Made by a program: the position numbers and the translations under genes
The notes under the pieces: generated by a model
What the model saw: only the letters and a program-made list of their open reading frames with translations
What the model was told of the DNA's origin: nothing
Databases searched by the model: none
DNA from: Actinomycetes bacterium
Lineage (GTDB): Bacteria > Actinomycetota > Thermoleophilia > Solirubrobacterales > 70-9
DNA: 15,367 nucleotides
Assembly (NCBI GenBank): GCA_023436605.1
Contig: JAEZIQ010000080.1
Location: 1-15,367 of the forward strand
Reading direction: 5' to 3'
Shown here: positions 1-5,998 of the stretch, piece by piece
How positions within the stretch are numbered: position 1 is the first letter of the stretch
Layout: every line of letters starts with the position of its first letter

Positions 1-1226
1 CCTTCTTCTTCGCGGCCATCGTCCTCGGAGGTGGCGCCGACCAGGATGGCGATCTTGCCGAGGTGGCGGTTCTCATGGAGCATCTGGTGCGCCTCGGGCA
101 CGCCGTCGAAGCCCATGGTCTTCCAGAGCACCGGCTGGACCTTGCCTTCGGCCATCAGCTGGTTCGCCTTCATGCACTCGTAGGCGTTGGCGAAGTGCGA
201 ACCGAGGATCTCCTTCTGGCGCATCCACAGGTGACGCACGTCGAAGTCGAGGGTGTAGCCGGAGGTGGCGCCGCAGATCACGACCTTGCCGAACGGCTTC
301 ACGACGAAGACGGAGGTCGGGAAGGTGGCCTGGCCGACGTGCTCGAACACGACGTCGGGGGAGTCACCGAGGATCGACTTGATCTTCTTGGCGAATCCGA
401 CCGAGGCCTTGAAGCGGGCCTTTTCCTCTTCCGGCGTCTCGTTGCCGGTCCGCATCATGTCTTTGAACTCGTTGCGGTTGATGTAGTCGACGGCGCCGAG
501 CTGCTTGACCAGCTCGCCCTTCTCGTCGGAGGAGACGACGCCGACGGCGTTGGCGCCGGCCGCCTTGCAGAGCTGGACGGCGAAAACGCCGAGACCGCCC
601 GCAGCGCCCCAGATCAGGACGTTGTGGCCGGCCTGGATCTTGGCCCGGTCCATCAGCATGCGGTAGGCGGTGAAGTAGGTGAGGCCGTAGGAGCTGGCTT
701 CCGCCCACGAAAGGTTCTTCGGCCGCGGCAGCAGCTGCTGGGCCTGGACCTTGGTGAACTGGGCAAAGGAGCCCCAGGTGGTCTCGTAGCCCCAGATCTT
801 CTGGCTCGGAGCGGCCATCGGGTCGAGTCCGTGGACTTCCACGTCCTCGTAGGAGGCCTGGTTGCAGTGAACGACGACTTCGTCGCCGACCTTCCAGCGG
901 GTCACGCCCTCGCCGACCTTCCACACAATGCCGGATGCGTCGGAACCACCGATGTGGTGGCCGTACTCGGGGTGGTCACCGTAAGGGAAGACCGAAACGG
1001 GCTGGGCAAGGCCGGCCCAGACGTTGTTGAAATTCACACCGGCGGCCATCACCCGGACGATGACTTCGAAAGCACCCGGCTCGGGGGTCTCGATGTCCTC
1101 GAGCTGGAAGGCCTTGTTCGGCTCGTTGCCCTCGGTCTCGGGGCGGATGACCCAGGCGGCCATCTTCTCGGGGAGCTCTCCCGGCTGCACGTCAAGTTTG
1201 CTCACATCAGCGAGGTCTACAGACAC
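1..1226 (-). CDS. ccr: Crotonyl-CoA carboxylase/reductase (3' end cut by window)
   Basis: Catalyses NADPH-dependent reductive carboxylation of crotonyl-CoA to ethylmalonyl-CoA, the key step of the ethylmalonyl-CoA pathway and a source of extender units. The frame is open from GTG at 1226 to the left edge: 408 codons, no stop. Family members have about 430-450 residues, so only a short C-terminal tail is missing. It is a medium-chain dehydrogenase/reductase with an N-terminal catalytic part and a Rossmann glycine motif GAAGGLG at 207-213. By-eye alignment with characterised enzymes places the CO2-binding residues at N67 (or N65) in VNFNNVW, Y147-E148 in WGYET and H344 in GSHFAN. The WGYET..GSFAQF block matches the alphaproteobacterial form as I remember it, with Tyr where the Kitasatospora enzyme has Phe. 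The start is supported by GAGAGG six nt upstream; a GTG at 1205 is possible but has no such site. It lies 76 nt downstream of the lipoprotein gene on the same strand. Confidence 0.93.
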   Translation of the reverse strand, partial: MSVDLADVSKLDVQPGELPEKMAAWVIRPETEGNEPNKAFQLEDIETPEPGAFEVIVRVMAAGVNFNNVWAGLAQPVSVFPYGDHPEYGHHIGGSDASGIVWKVGEGVTRWKVGDEVVVHCNQASYEDVEVHGLDPMAAPSQKIWGYETTWGSFAQFTKVQAQQLLPRPKNLSWAEASSYGLTYFTAYRMLMDRAKIQAGHNVLIWGAAGGLGVFAVQLCKAAGANAVGVVSSDEKGELVKQLGAVDYINRNEFKDMMRTGNETPEEEKARFKASVGFAKKIKSILGDSPDVVFEHVGQATFPTSVFVVKPFGKVVICGATSGYTLDFDVRHLWMRQKEILGSHFANAYECMKANQLMAEGKVQPVLWKTMGFDGVPEAHQMLHENRHLGKIAILVGATSEDDGREEE

Positions 1227-1302
1227 TTCGTTCCTCTCGAATTGTTCGGGGGGTCCGGATAGGCACCGGAAAGGTCAAGGCATCGTAAATGATGCGCGGG
1301 AA

Positions 1303-1779
1303 CTAGGGCGTGAGGAGGTCGCCGCTTGAGGAGACGCGGCTGCGGCCGACGTTCAAGATCGCAGTGCCTTTGCTGGCGGGCGAAGTGAACAGGTAGTCGC
1401 CGGTCGGTAGGGCCATGTTGAAGGAACCAGATCCGCCCGGGGTCAGCGGGACCTTTCGCTCGACCGGACCCTTCATCCGGAGAACGGTTGCCTTGTCGGT
1501 CAGGTTGGCGATCGCCACGTTGACCACGGCGGGAGCTGCGGGGTCCGACTGGTTCTGGGGCGCGTTTGCGTTCTGGTTGAGGTAGGGCTGCCGGGCGCCG
1601 GGCTCTCCGACCCCGCTGCCCTCGGCCGCTCTCGCTTCGATCGACTCGTCGGCGACCTTGATGCTGACCACGGTCGGAAGCGGCGGCCTCGCCTTGTTCT
1701 CATGGGTTGAGTTGCCACAACCGGCAAGTACGGCAGATGCAGCCAGTAGGGCGGCGGCTGTGACCCAGATTCCCCTCAC
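1303..1779 (-). CDS. Small secreted lipoprotein with copper-less cupredoxin-like tail
   Basis: The 158-aa product begins with a typical lipoprotein signal: Arg2, a hydrophobic run at 4-19 and lipobox VLAGC with Cys21, so it should be lipid-anchored outside the membrane. Residues 25-80 are polar and low in complexity (Gln/Asn/Pro-rich). Residues 83-145 read as beta strands. They resemble the C-terminal half of the cupredoxin at 6460-6921: a Pro-Gly/Thr-Gly-Asp-Tyr-x-Phe turn (LPTGDYLF at 124-131), then a strand ending in a Gly-Thr-x-Ile-Leu-x-Val stretch. The copper ligands (His, Cys, His, Met) are absent and the ligand loop is shortened. I chose GTG at 1779 over GTG at 1830. It puts a short basic n-region before the signal, avoids overlap with the acyltransferase gene ending at 1808, and lies 7 nt after a TAGATT box. 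No specific function is recognised. Confidence 0.75.
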   Translation of the reverse strand: MRGIWVTAAALLAASAVLAGCGNSTHENKARPPLPTVVSIKVADESIEARAAEGSGVGEPGARQPYLNQNANAPQNQSDPAAPAVVNVAIANLTDKATVLRMKGPVERKVPLTPGGSGSFNMALPTGDYLFTSPASKGTAILNVGRSRVSSSGDLLTP

Positions 1780-1786
1780 GGCCCGA

Positions 1787-1792
1787 AATCTA
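1787..1792 (-). promoter_or_regulatory. -10 box (TAGATT) for a leaderless lipoprotein mRNA
   Basis: TAGATT on the minus strand lies 7 nt before the GTG at 1779, matching actinobacterial TAnnnT boxes. There is no clear -35 and no good Shine-Dalgarno. It falls just after the acyltransferase stop, so the lipoprotein may have its own promoter. Confidence 0.4.
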
Positions 1793-1807
1793 TCCCACCG
1801 CGTGGCG

Positions 1808-2854
1808 TCAACCGGTCCAGACCGATTCACGGGCCTTCAGCATCTCGTCCAGCTGATGCTGGATTCGGGTCCGGATGCGTTCGCTGATCACCTGGATTTC
1901 GGCTGGATCGTCAATCGTCTCGACCGGGTACTCGGCCATGTCGATCGGCTCCATGAAGCGGATCTTGAACTTCGACGGCAGGTATAGCAGCGGGGCCGCC
2001 AGCCCGAAATGGGGGAAGGAGGGAGTGAGCGGGAAGTAGATCAGCCCCGAAAGCTTCTGCAGCAGTTTCAGGTGGGCGAAAATGGGCATCGCCTCCTCGG
2101 CCCCGATCAGCGCTACCGGCACGATCGGCACCCGGGCCCGAATCGCGGTCCGGACGAAACCGCCCCTTCCGAACCGGCGGAGCTTGTAGCGCTGCCAGTA
2201 GAGCTTGCGGGTTCCTTTCTGCCCCTCCGGGAAAACGACCGCGAGGCGGCCCTCGTCATGGAGCAGTCGCTGCGCGTTTTCGCGGTGGGCCGGCACCAGA
2301 CCCATCTTGTTGACCAGCATCGAAACGCCCGGATAGCCCTTGAACCAGTGCTCGCCCAACATGTAAAGGGGTCGCGGCGCGGGATGCTCGTTGCGGATCG
2401 CCTGCATGATCATCGGCGCGTCCGGAGGCAGGGCCCCCGAATGATTGGACACGATCAGGGCACCGTCCGTTGACGGGATGTTCTCGATCCCCTCGACCTC
2501 GACCCGGAACCAGTAGCGGTAATAGAAGTTCAGGATCGGTTCCATGAGGGAGACCACGGTTTCGGAGCGGCCCCAGTCATCCAGGGCGCGGTCGGGCTCG
2601 GCGGCCGGCAGGAGGTCGCGCAGGTCAGCGAGGCTCATCAGCTCCTCGGCGGCCCGGCTGGCTTCGGCCGCGGCGGCTTCACGCGAATCGGCGAAATCGT
2701 CCTGCCGGGGATCCCAGGCTGGCGTGTCCTCCGGGTCGTGAGTCATCCCGAAACTGGCGCCGCCGTTTCCGTTCGTGCGGCCGCTGCCACCGAAGAGCGG
2801 GCTGTCGGCGCCAAGTTGCCCGCCCCCAAGACCCTGTCGGCGGGTTTCGCTCAA
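1808..2854 (-). CDS. LPLAT/PlsC-type acyltransferase (DAGAT/MGAT-like)
   Basis: Predicted membrane-associated O-acyltransferase that transfers an acyl chain from a thioester donor to glycerol phosphate, a glycerolipid or a similar acceptor; the substrate cannot be read from the sequence. Motifs in order: SNHSG at 136-140 with catalytic-type His138 and Asp145, GLVPAHRENA at 185-194 (acceptor-binding block), FPEGQKG at 208-214 (motif III), and IVPVALIGAEE around 244-254 (motif IV). The spacing and the FPEGQKGTRK form fit the MGAT/DAGAT-like branch of LPLAT rather than classical PlsC. Residues 1-40 are Gly/Asn-rich and 40-90 acidic and Ala-rich, probably disordered. The TTG start overlaps the ygfZ stop (TTGA), suggesting coupling. 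ATG at 2746 (residue 37) is an alternative that loses only the Gly-rich part. Confidence 0.85.
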   Translation of the reverse strand: MSETRRQGLGGGQLGADSPLFGGSGRTNGNGGASFGMTHDPEDTPAWDPRQDDFADSREAAAAEASRAAEELMSLADLRDLLPAAEPDRALDDWGRSETVVSLMEPILNFYYRYWFRVEVEGIENIPSTDGALIVSNHSGALPPDAPMIMQAIRNEHPAPRPLYMLGEHWFKGYPGVSMLVNKMGLVPAHRENAQRLLHDEGRLAVVFPEGQKGTRKLYWQRYKLRRFGRGGFVRTAIRARVPIVPVALIGAEEAMPIFAHLKLLQKLSGLIYFPLTPSFPHFGLAAPLLYLPSKFKIRFMEPIDMAEYPVETIDDPAEIQVISERIRTRIQHQLDEMLKARESVWTG

Positions 2855-3819
2855 AACTCCGGTTCCCTGACGAAGGGAAGCTCGACGACCTCGGCCTTGA
2901 CTTCCCCCGCGGAGGTTTCGATCACCACGGTCGTTCCCGGCTCGGCTTCCCTTCGGAGGATCGCCAGCGCAATCCGGCCCGAAGCGGGGGAGAGCACCGT
3001 TGTGCCGATCTGGCCGAGTTCCCGTTCACCCAGGCGTACCGGATCGGCCGGAGCAGCCGGGCCGGAGAGCCGCAACCCCCGCAGGTGGCGGTTCGGGCGG
3101 CCCTTGTAATGGAGTCGGGCGACCGGTTCCTGCCCGATGTAACAGCCCTTCGTGAAGCTGATCGCGCGATCGACGATCCCGGCTTCGGCCGGCATGTTGG
3201 CGCCGGTCATGTCGGAGCCGAACCGAGGCAGACCCCGTTCGACCCGGAGGATTTCGGCGGCCGTCTCGGAGACCGGGATCGCCCGTTCCGATTCGAGATG
3301 GGCCCGCACGGCGTCCGCATGATCGGGCGAAGTGACCACATCGAGTCCCAGCGCGGTGGTGACAACCAGGCAATCGGCGCCGGCGATCGAGCTCTCGGTG
3401 AAGTCGTGCTCGGCGCCGGGCGCAAGGCCTGTTACGACGAGGGATGCGGGGCCGATCAGCGAGAAAAGACTCCGGCTGGTTTCGGACACATCGACCTTGC
3501 GGCCGATCTTGTACATGGTCAAGTGCTTGAGCAGGACCGGTCCGGTTTCCGGTTCCGTGTCGATCAGGAACAGGTCGTCGGCCAAGCGGAGGATCCTCAT
3601 GTCCGCCTGAAGGTGGCCCTTGCGGTCGAGCAAAGCGGCGTACACGCCGGAACCGGTGGCCAGGTCCTCGGTGTCGTTGGTGACCTGACCCTGGAGGAAC
3701 TCGGCGGCGTCCGGCCCGCTCACTTCGATCCAGGCCCGGCCGGAGCGGTCGACCAGGCCGCATTCCTCGCGAATCTGTCGGTACTCGGCGTCGAGATCGG
3801 GTTCGGTCACCTGGGACAT
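2851..3819 (-). CDS. ygfZ: YgfZ/GcvT-fold folate-binding protein
   Basis: A 322-aa member of the YgfZ (COG0354/IBA57) branch of the GcvT fold. These proteins bind tetrahydrofolate and help make or repair Fe-S clusters, notably in radical-SAM enzymes such as MiaB. The signature KGCYIGQE is at 224-231 with the conserved Cys226. The N-terminal GcvT-like domain contains FLQGQVTND at 41-49 and the typical LDRKGHLQAD at 64-73. Length is normal for the family. ATG at 3819 is the natural start: an excellent -10-like TAGAAT lies only 6 nt upstream, which suggests a leaderless message. It is the first gene of the leftward group and diverges from the unknown gene at 3888. A link to the many Fe-S clusters needed by FbiC in this window is possible but inferred. 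Confidence 0.92.
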   Translation of the reverse strand: MSQVTEPDLDAEYRQIREECGLVDRSGRAWIEVSGPDAAEFLQGQVTNDTEDLATGSGVYAALLDRKGHLQADMRILRLADDLFLIDTEPETGPVLLKHLTMYKIGRKVDVSETSRSLFSLIGPASLVVTGLAPGAEHDFTESSIAGADCLVVTTALGLDVVTSPDHADAVRAHLESERAIPVSETAAEILRVERGLPRFGSDMTGANMPAEAGIVDRAISFTKGCYIGQEPVARLHYKGRPNRHLRGLRLSGPAAPADPVRLGERELGQIGTTVLSPASGRIALAILRREAEPGTTVVIETSAGEVKAEVVELPFVREPEF

Positions 3820-3825
3820 GCCCCG

Positions 3826-3831
3826 ATTCTA
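3826..3831 (-). promoter_or_regulatory. -10 box (TAGAAT) for leaderless ygfZ
   Basis: TAGAAT on the minus strand differs from TATAAT at one position and ends 6 nt before the ygfZ ATG, so transcription should start at or next to the A of the ATG. No -35 hexamer is apparent. Confidence 0.55.
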
Positions 3832-3873
3832 CGGAGGGCCGGGCTCGGCGGCCGCTCGTCCCTCATCGATCGG

Positions 3874-3879
3874 TAGGCT
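3874..3879 (+). promoter_or_regulatory. -10 box (TAGGCT) for the unknown gene at 3888
   Basis: TAGGCT lies 8 nt before the ATG at 3888 and back-to-back with the ygfZ box at 3826-3831. It matches TAnnnT; no clear -35 is visible. A GGAA sits 3 nt before the ATG, too close for a good Shine-Dalgarno. Confidence 0.42.
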
Positions 3880-3887
3880 TGGAACCG

Positions 3888-4250
3888 ATGGCTCTCGAGC
3901 AGGACTTTCAGGAAATTCTCGATTCGATGCCGGCCGACTGGACCGACCTCGAGTTCGATCTGAGGATCGATGACGAAGACAGGTACATCGACGCCTCCGT
4001 TCATCTCAGCCTGATCAACGCCCAGCCCTATTCCCGAGCGGAATGGCACTGGCGGATTCCGGTCGCCCACAGCTTCGGCAAGGCGGCCGCCCCGGAAACG
4101 GTGCTTGGCGTACTTCACCGCCTCGACGATGAGGGTTTCACCGGGGAGCTTGTTCTGCGGGAAGTCCGCGAAGGGCGCTCCGAAGTGGTCCAGATGTGGG
4201 GCCGCCCCGAGTCCGTGCGCGAAGAGTTCCGCCAGCGCCGCTCGATCTGA
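3888..4250 (+). CDS. Conserved-looking protein of unknown function, 120 aa
   Basis: I do not recognise this protein. It is acidic, has no signal peptide or membrane segment and looks like a soluble alpha/beta domain: a helical start (EQDFQEILDSMP), a beta-like stretch DLEFDLRIDDEDRYIDASVH around 21-40, an aromatic WHWRIPVAH segment around 53-61, and a charged helical end (ESVREEFRQRRSI). Codon use matches the neighbours and the antisense frames are poor, so it looks like a real gene. ATG at 3888 is preferred to TTG at 3879, which lies on the likely -10 box. The receiver-like gene begins 6 nt after its stop, so the two form a likely operon. Confidence 0.75.
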   Translation: MALEQDFQEILDSMPADWTDLEFDLRIDDEDRYIDASVHLSLINAQPYSRAEWHWRIPVAHSFGKAAAPETVLGVLHRLDDEGFTGELVLREVREGRSEVVQMWGRPESVREEFRQRRSI

Positions 4251-4256
4251 CCTGCC

Positions 4257-4577
4257 ATGGCGCGGGTACTCGCCGTAGTTCCGGACCTGATGCTCTCGAG
4301 CAAGGTGAGCGCGATGCTCACCGCGGCCGGGCATGAGGTCAAGGTTGTCGCCAGGACTCCGGAGCCGGACGGTTTCAACTTCGACCTTGTCGTCTGCGAT
4401 CTCGAAGAGGTCGACGCCGAAGCGGTAGCGGCCCTGCCCTCCCCGGCGATCGGTTTCTACTCCCACGTCGACGTCGAAACCCGTGACCAGGGACGCGAAG
4501 CCGGGCTCGAACTCGTAATTCCGCGTTCCCGCATGGCCCGGGAACTCCCGGAACTTGCCGCCCGGCTTCTTGCCTGA
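4257..4577 (+). CDS. Degenerate receiver-domain protein (pseudo-receiver)
   Basis: A 106-aa single-domain protein with the pattern of a CheY-like receiver: strand VLAVVPD ending in Asp10, helix SSKVSAMLTAAG, strand FDLVVCD ending in Asp48 (phospho-acceptor position), strand AIGFYS with Ser69 (Thr/Ser switch position), and strand LELVIPRS, where the invariant receiver Lys is replaced by Arg90 after Pro89. The first site has a single Asp instead of an acidic pair. Such proteins often work without phosphorylation as interaction modules, but that is inferred here. There is no output domain and no histidine kinase nearby. It follows the unknown 120-aa gene by 6 nt, which suggests the two proteins act together. 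The stop codon lies in the loop of a hairpin. Confidence 0.72.
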   Translation: MARVLAVVPDLMLSSKVSAMLTAAGHEVKVVARTPEPDGFNFDLVVCDLEEVDAEAVAALPSPAIGFYSHVDVETRDQGREAGLELVIPRSRMARELPELAARLLA

Positions 4578-4586
4578 AGGCAGGAA
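4567..4586 (+). terminator. Hairpin over the stop codon, possible weak terminator
   Basis: TTCTTGCC and GGCAGGAA can form an 8-bp stem (one G-T pair) around a TGAA loop holding the stop codon of the receiver-like gene. No T-tract follows, so intrinsic termination would be weak. It separates this operon from the aquaporin gene. Confidence 0.3.
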
Positions 4587-4668
4587 ACAAGCCGTTCGCG
4601 GCGTATATTCCTAGGCCCACACAAGCGACTTTGAAACGCGTACTTACCGGGCGGCGCCGGGCTGTGAT

Positions 4669-4674
4669 TAGCTT
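4669..4674 (+). promoter_or_regulatory. Possible -10 box upstream of the aquaporin gene
   Basis: TAGCTT fits TAnnnT and would give a leader of roughly 55 nt carrying GGGAGG at 4719-4724. No convincing -35 is seen. The rest of the gap 4587-4733 contains only another AT-rich patch (TATATT at 4604-4609). Confidence 0.25.
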
Positions 4675-4733
4675 TTCCCGGCTCGCCGCAAAGGCAGGGC
4701 GCAATCGACACAAGCCACGGGAGGTTTGACTTC

Positions 4734-5483
4734 ATGCAAGATCGCGGTCTCGCCGCATATATCGCCGAACTGCTAGGAACGTTTTTCCTGGTGTTCGGAA
4801 TCACTCTGGTCGGCGTGCTTTTCATTGCCGTGGGCGATAACGCCGCTTTCGGTTCTGACTTCGCGGTCGTCGGCCTGACCTACGCCTTCATCCTGACGGC
4901 GTTGATCTTCGCCTTCGGCGGAGCCAGCGGTGGACACTTCAACCCGGCGATCACCCTCGGTGCCGCCCTGATGAAGAAGATCGCTCCGGTCGACGCGGTG
5001 ATCTACATCCTGGCCCAGCTCTCCGGTGGTGTTCTCGGAGCCCTGTTGACCAAGGCCCTGCTCGAAGATGAAGGTCGCGCTGCCAACTACGGTGCGACGA
5101 CCATCAGCCCGCTGCTCGGCGGCAACTTCGCCGGCTTCGCAGTTGAAGCCCTCGGCACCTTCCTGCTGGTTCTGGTCGTGCTCGCGGTTGCCCTCGGTGT
5201 TCGTGCCGCCAAGGACTGGGCTCCGCTGGCCATCGGCCTCACCCTCGGCGTGGTCGGCCTGATCCTGGTCCCGCTGACCGGTGGCGCCGTCAACCCGGCC
5301 CGCTGGTTCGGCCCGGCCCTGGTCTCCGGCGAATGGGGCGGAGTGTGGCCCTACCTCGGCGGTCAGATCGTGGGTGCCGTCCTGGCCTTCGTGGTCTACA
5401 AGTTCATCATTGCCCCGGGAGCCGGCGGTTCCGTGGAGCAGGAGGCCAAGAAGCCGTCGACGATCCCGTCGCCGGAAGCCTGA
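4734..5483 (+). CDS. MIP-family channel (aquaporin / aquaglyceroporin)
   Basis: A 249-aa inner-membrane channel of the aquaporin family for passive flow of water or small neutral solutes. It has six hydrophobic segments and both half-helix signatures: HFNPA (N70) and AVNPAR (N187, R190). Length is that of water-type AqpZ. Counting from the NPA motifs as in AqpZ, the aromatic/arginine filter is Tyr50, Gly175, Gly184 and Arg190. AqpZ has Phe, His, Thr, Arg and GlpF has Trp, Gly, Phe, Arg. The His typical of strict water channels is therefore missing and the pore should be wider. The C-terminal tail (from about 225) is hydrophilic. The ATG is well placed 9 nt after GGGAGG. It looks monocistronic, with a strong terminator downstream. 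Confidence 0.93.
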   Translation: MQDRGLAAYIAELLGTFFLVFGITLVGVLFIAVGDNAAFGSDFAVVGLTYAFILTALIFAFGGASGGHFNPAITLGAALMKKIAPVDAVIYILAQLSGGVLGALLTKALLEDEGRAANYGATTISPLLGGNFAGFAVEALGTFLLVLVVLAVALGVRAAKDWAPLAIGLTLGVVGLILVPLTGGAVNPARWFGPALVSGEWGGVWPYLGGQIVGAVLAFVVYKFIIAPGAGGSVEQEAKKPSTIPSPEA

Positions 5484-5521
5484 GCCTCAGGTAAATGGGC
5501 CAAGAGCCCATCTGATTCTCG

Positions 5522-5550
5522 AAAGGGCGGCCAAACGGCCGCCCTTTCTG
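5522..5550 (+). terminator. Rho-independent terminator of the aquaporin gene
   Basis: A perfect 11-bp stem, AAAGGGCGGCC (5522-5532) with GGCCGCCCTTT (5537-5547), closes on an AAAC loop. Its 3' arm ends in TTT followed by CTGTTG. It lies 38 nt after the stop codon. The A-rich 5' arm means it may also serve the opposite strand. Confidence 0.85.
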
Positions 5551-5577
5551 TTGCAGAGCCGGCTTCTTCTGGAACCA

Positions 5578-5616
5578 GGTTCAAATCACCGGTTTATGGC
5601 GCCAGTAATTTGAACC
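5578..5616. repeat. Inverted repeat GGTTCAAAT / ATTTGAACC between convergent genes
   Basis: Two perfect 9-nt arms (5578-5586 and 5608-5616) are separated by 21 nt in the gap between the aquaporin gene and crcB2. The arms are AT-rich compared with the surroundings. It could be the terminator hairpin of the leftward crcB operon, or a binding site. No T-tract follows on either strand. Confidence 0.4.
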
Positions 5617-5638
5617 GAGCGCCCTTCTGACGGTCCCC

Positions 5639-5998
5639 TCAGACAGCGATGGCGTGGCCGAGGGCTACTGCCGCGAAGCCGAGGGCGGTGGAGAGGGCGA
5701 TGTTGAGCCAGGCGAGCCGCGCCTTGTTTGTCACGACAAGGAGGTGGGAGTCGAGGATCCAGGTCGAGAAGGTGGTGAAGGAGCCGATCACACCCCCGGC
5801 GACGATGACCAGGGACTGCCCGTCAAGGGTGCTGCCGGCGACCAGACCGAGGACGAAGGCTCCGAACACGTTGACGGCGAGGATGCCGACGGGAAAGACC
5901 GACTCGGTGCGTCTCGAGATCTCGGCGTCGAGCAGATAGCGCGCGCCGGCGGCAAAGCCTCCGGCCAGCGCGACGGCGATCCACCCGAGCGCGGTCAC
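5639..5998 (-). CDS. crcB: CrcB/Fluc fluoride channel, subunit 2
   Basis: A 119-aa membrane protein with four hydrophobic helices that exports toxic fluoride as part of a dual-topology dimer. Signatures: GGFAAGAR at 13-20, the pore Asn in AVNVFGAF (N43), and GGVIGSFTTFSTW at 68-80 with the central TTFST break. The second Phe of the family's TTFSTF motif is Trp80 here. The start is GTG at 5998, overlapping the stop of the upstream crcB (GTGA), so translation is coupled. A longer reading from 6166 would translate crcB1 in the wrong frame. Paired crcB genes usually encode heterodimeric channels. Confidence 0.92.
   Translation of the reverse strand: MTALGWIAVALAGGFAAGARYLLDAEISRRTESVFPVGILAVNVFGAFVLGLVAGSTLDGQSLVIVAGGVIGSFTTFSTWILDSHLLVVTNKARLAWLNIALSTALGFAAVALGHAIAV

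Noticed and set aside
63..1262. Long plus-strand ORF (399 codons) opposite ccr
   Set aside because: It mirrors the codon structure of ccr. Its translation is rich in Gly/Asp/His/Leu with no family motif, while the opposite strand encodes a clear enzyme.
1780..1830. GTG 1830 start for the small lipoprotein
   Set aside because: It overlaps the acyltransferase end and puts 17 extra residues before a complete lipoprotein signal. GTG 1779 fits better, although 1830 cannot be excluded.
5575..5602. GGTTCAAATC resembling a tRNA T-arm, as a possible tRNA 3' fragment or att site
   Set aside because: The T-stem pairs do not form and no CCA lies at the right distance. No integrase or mobile gene is nearby.
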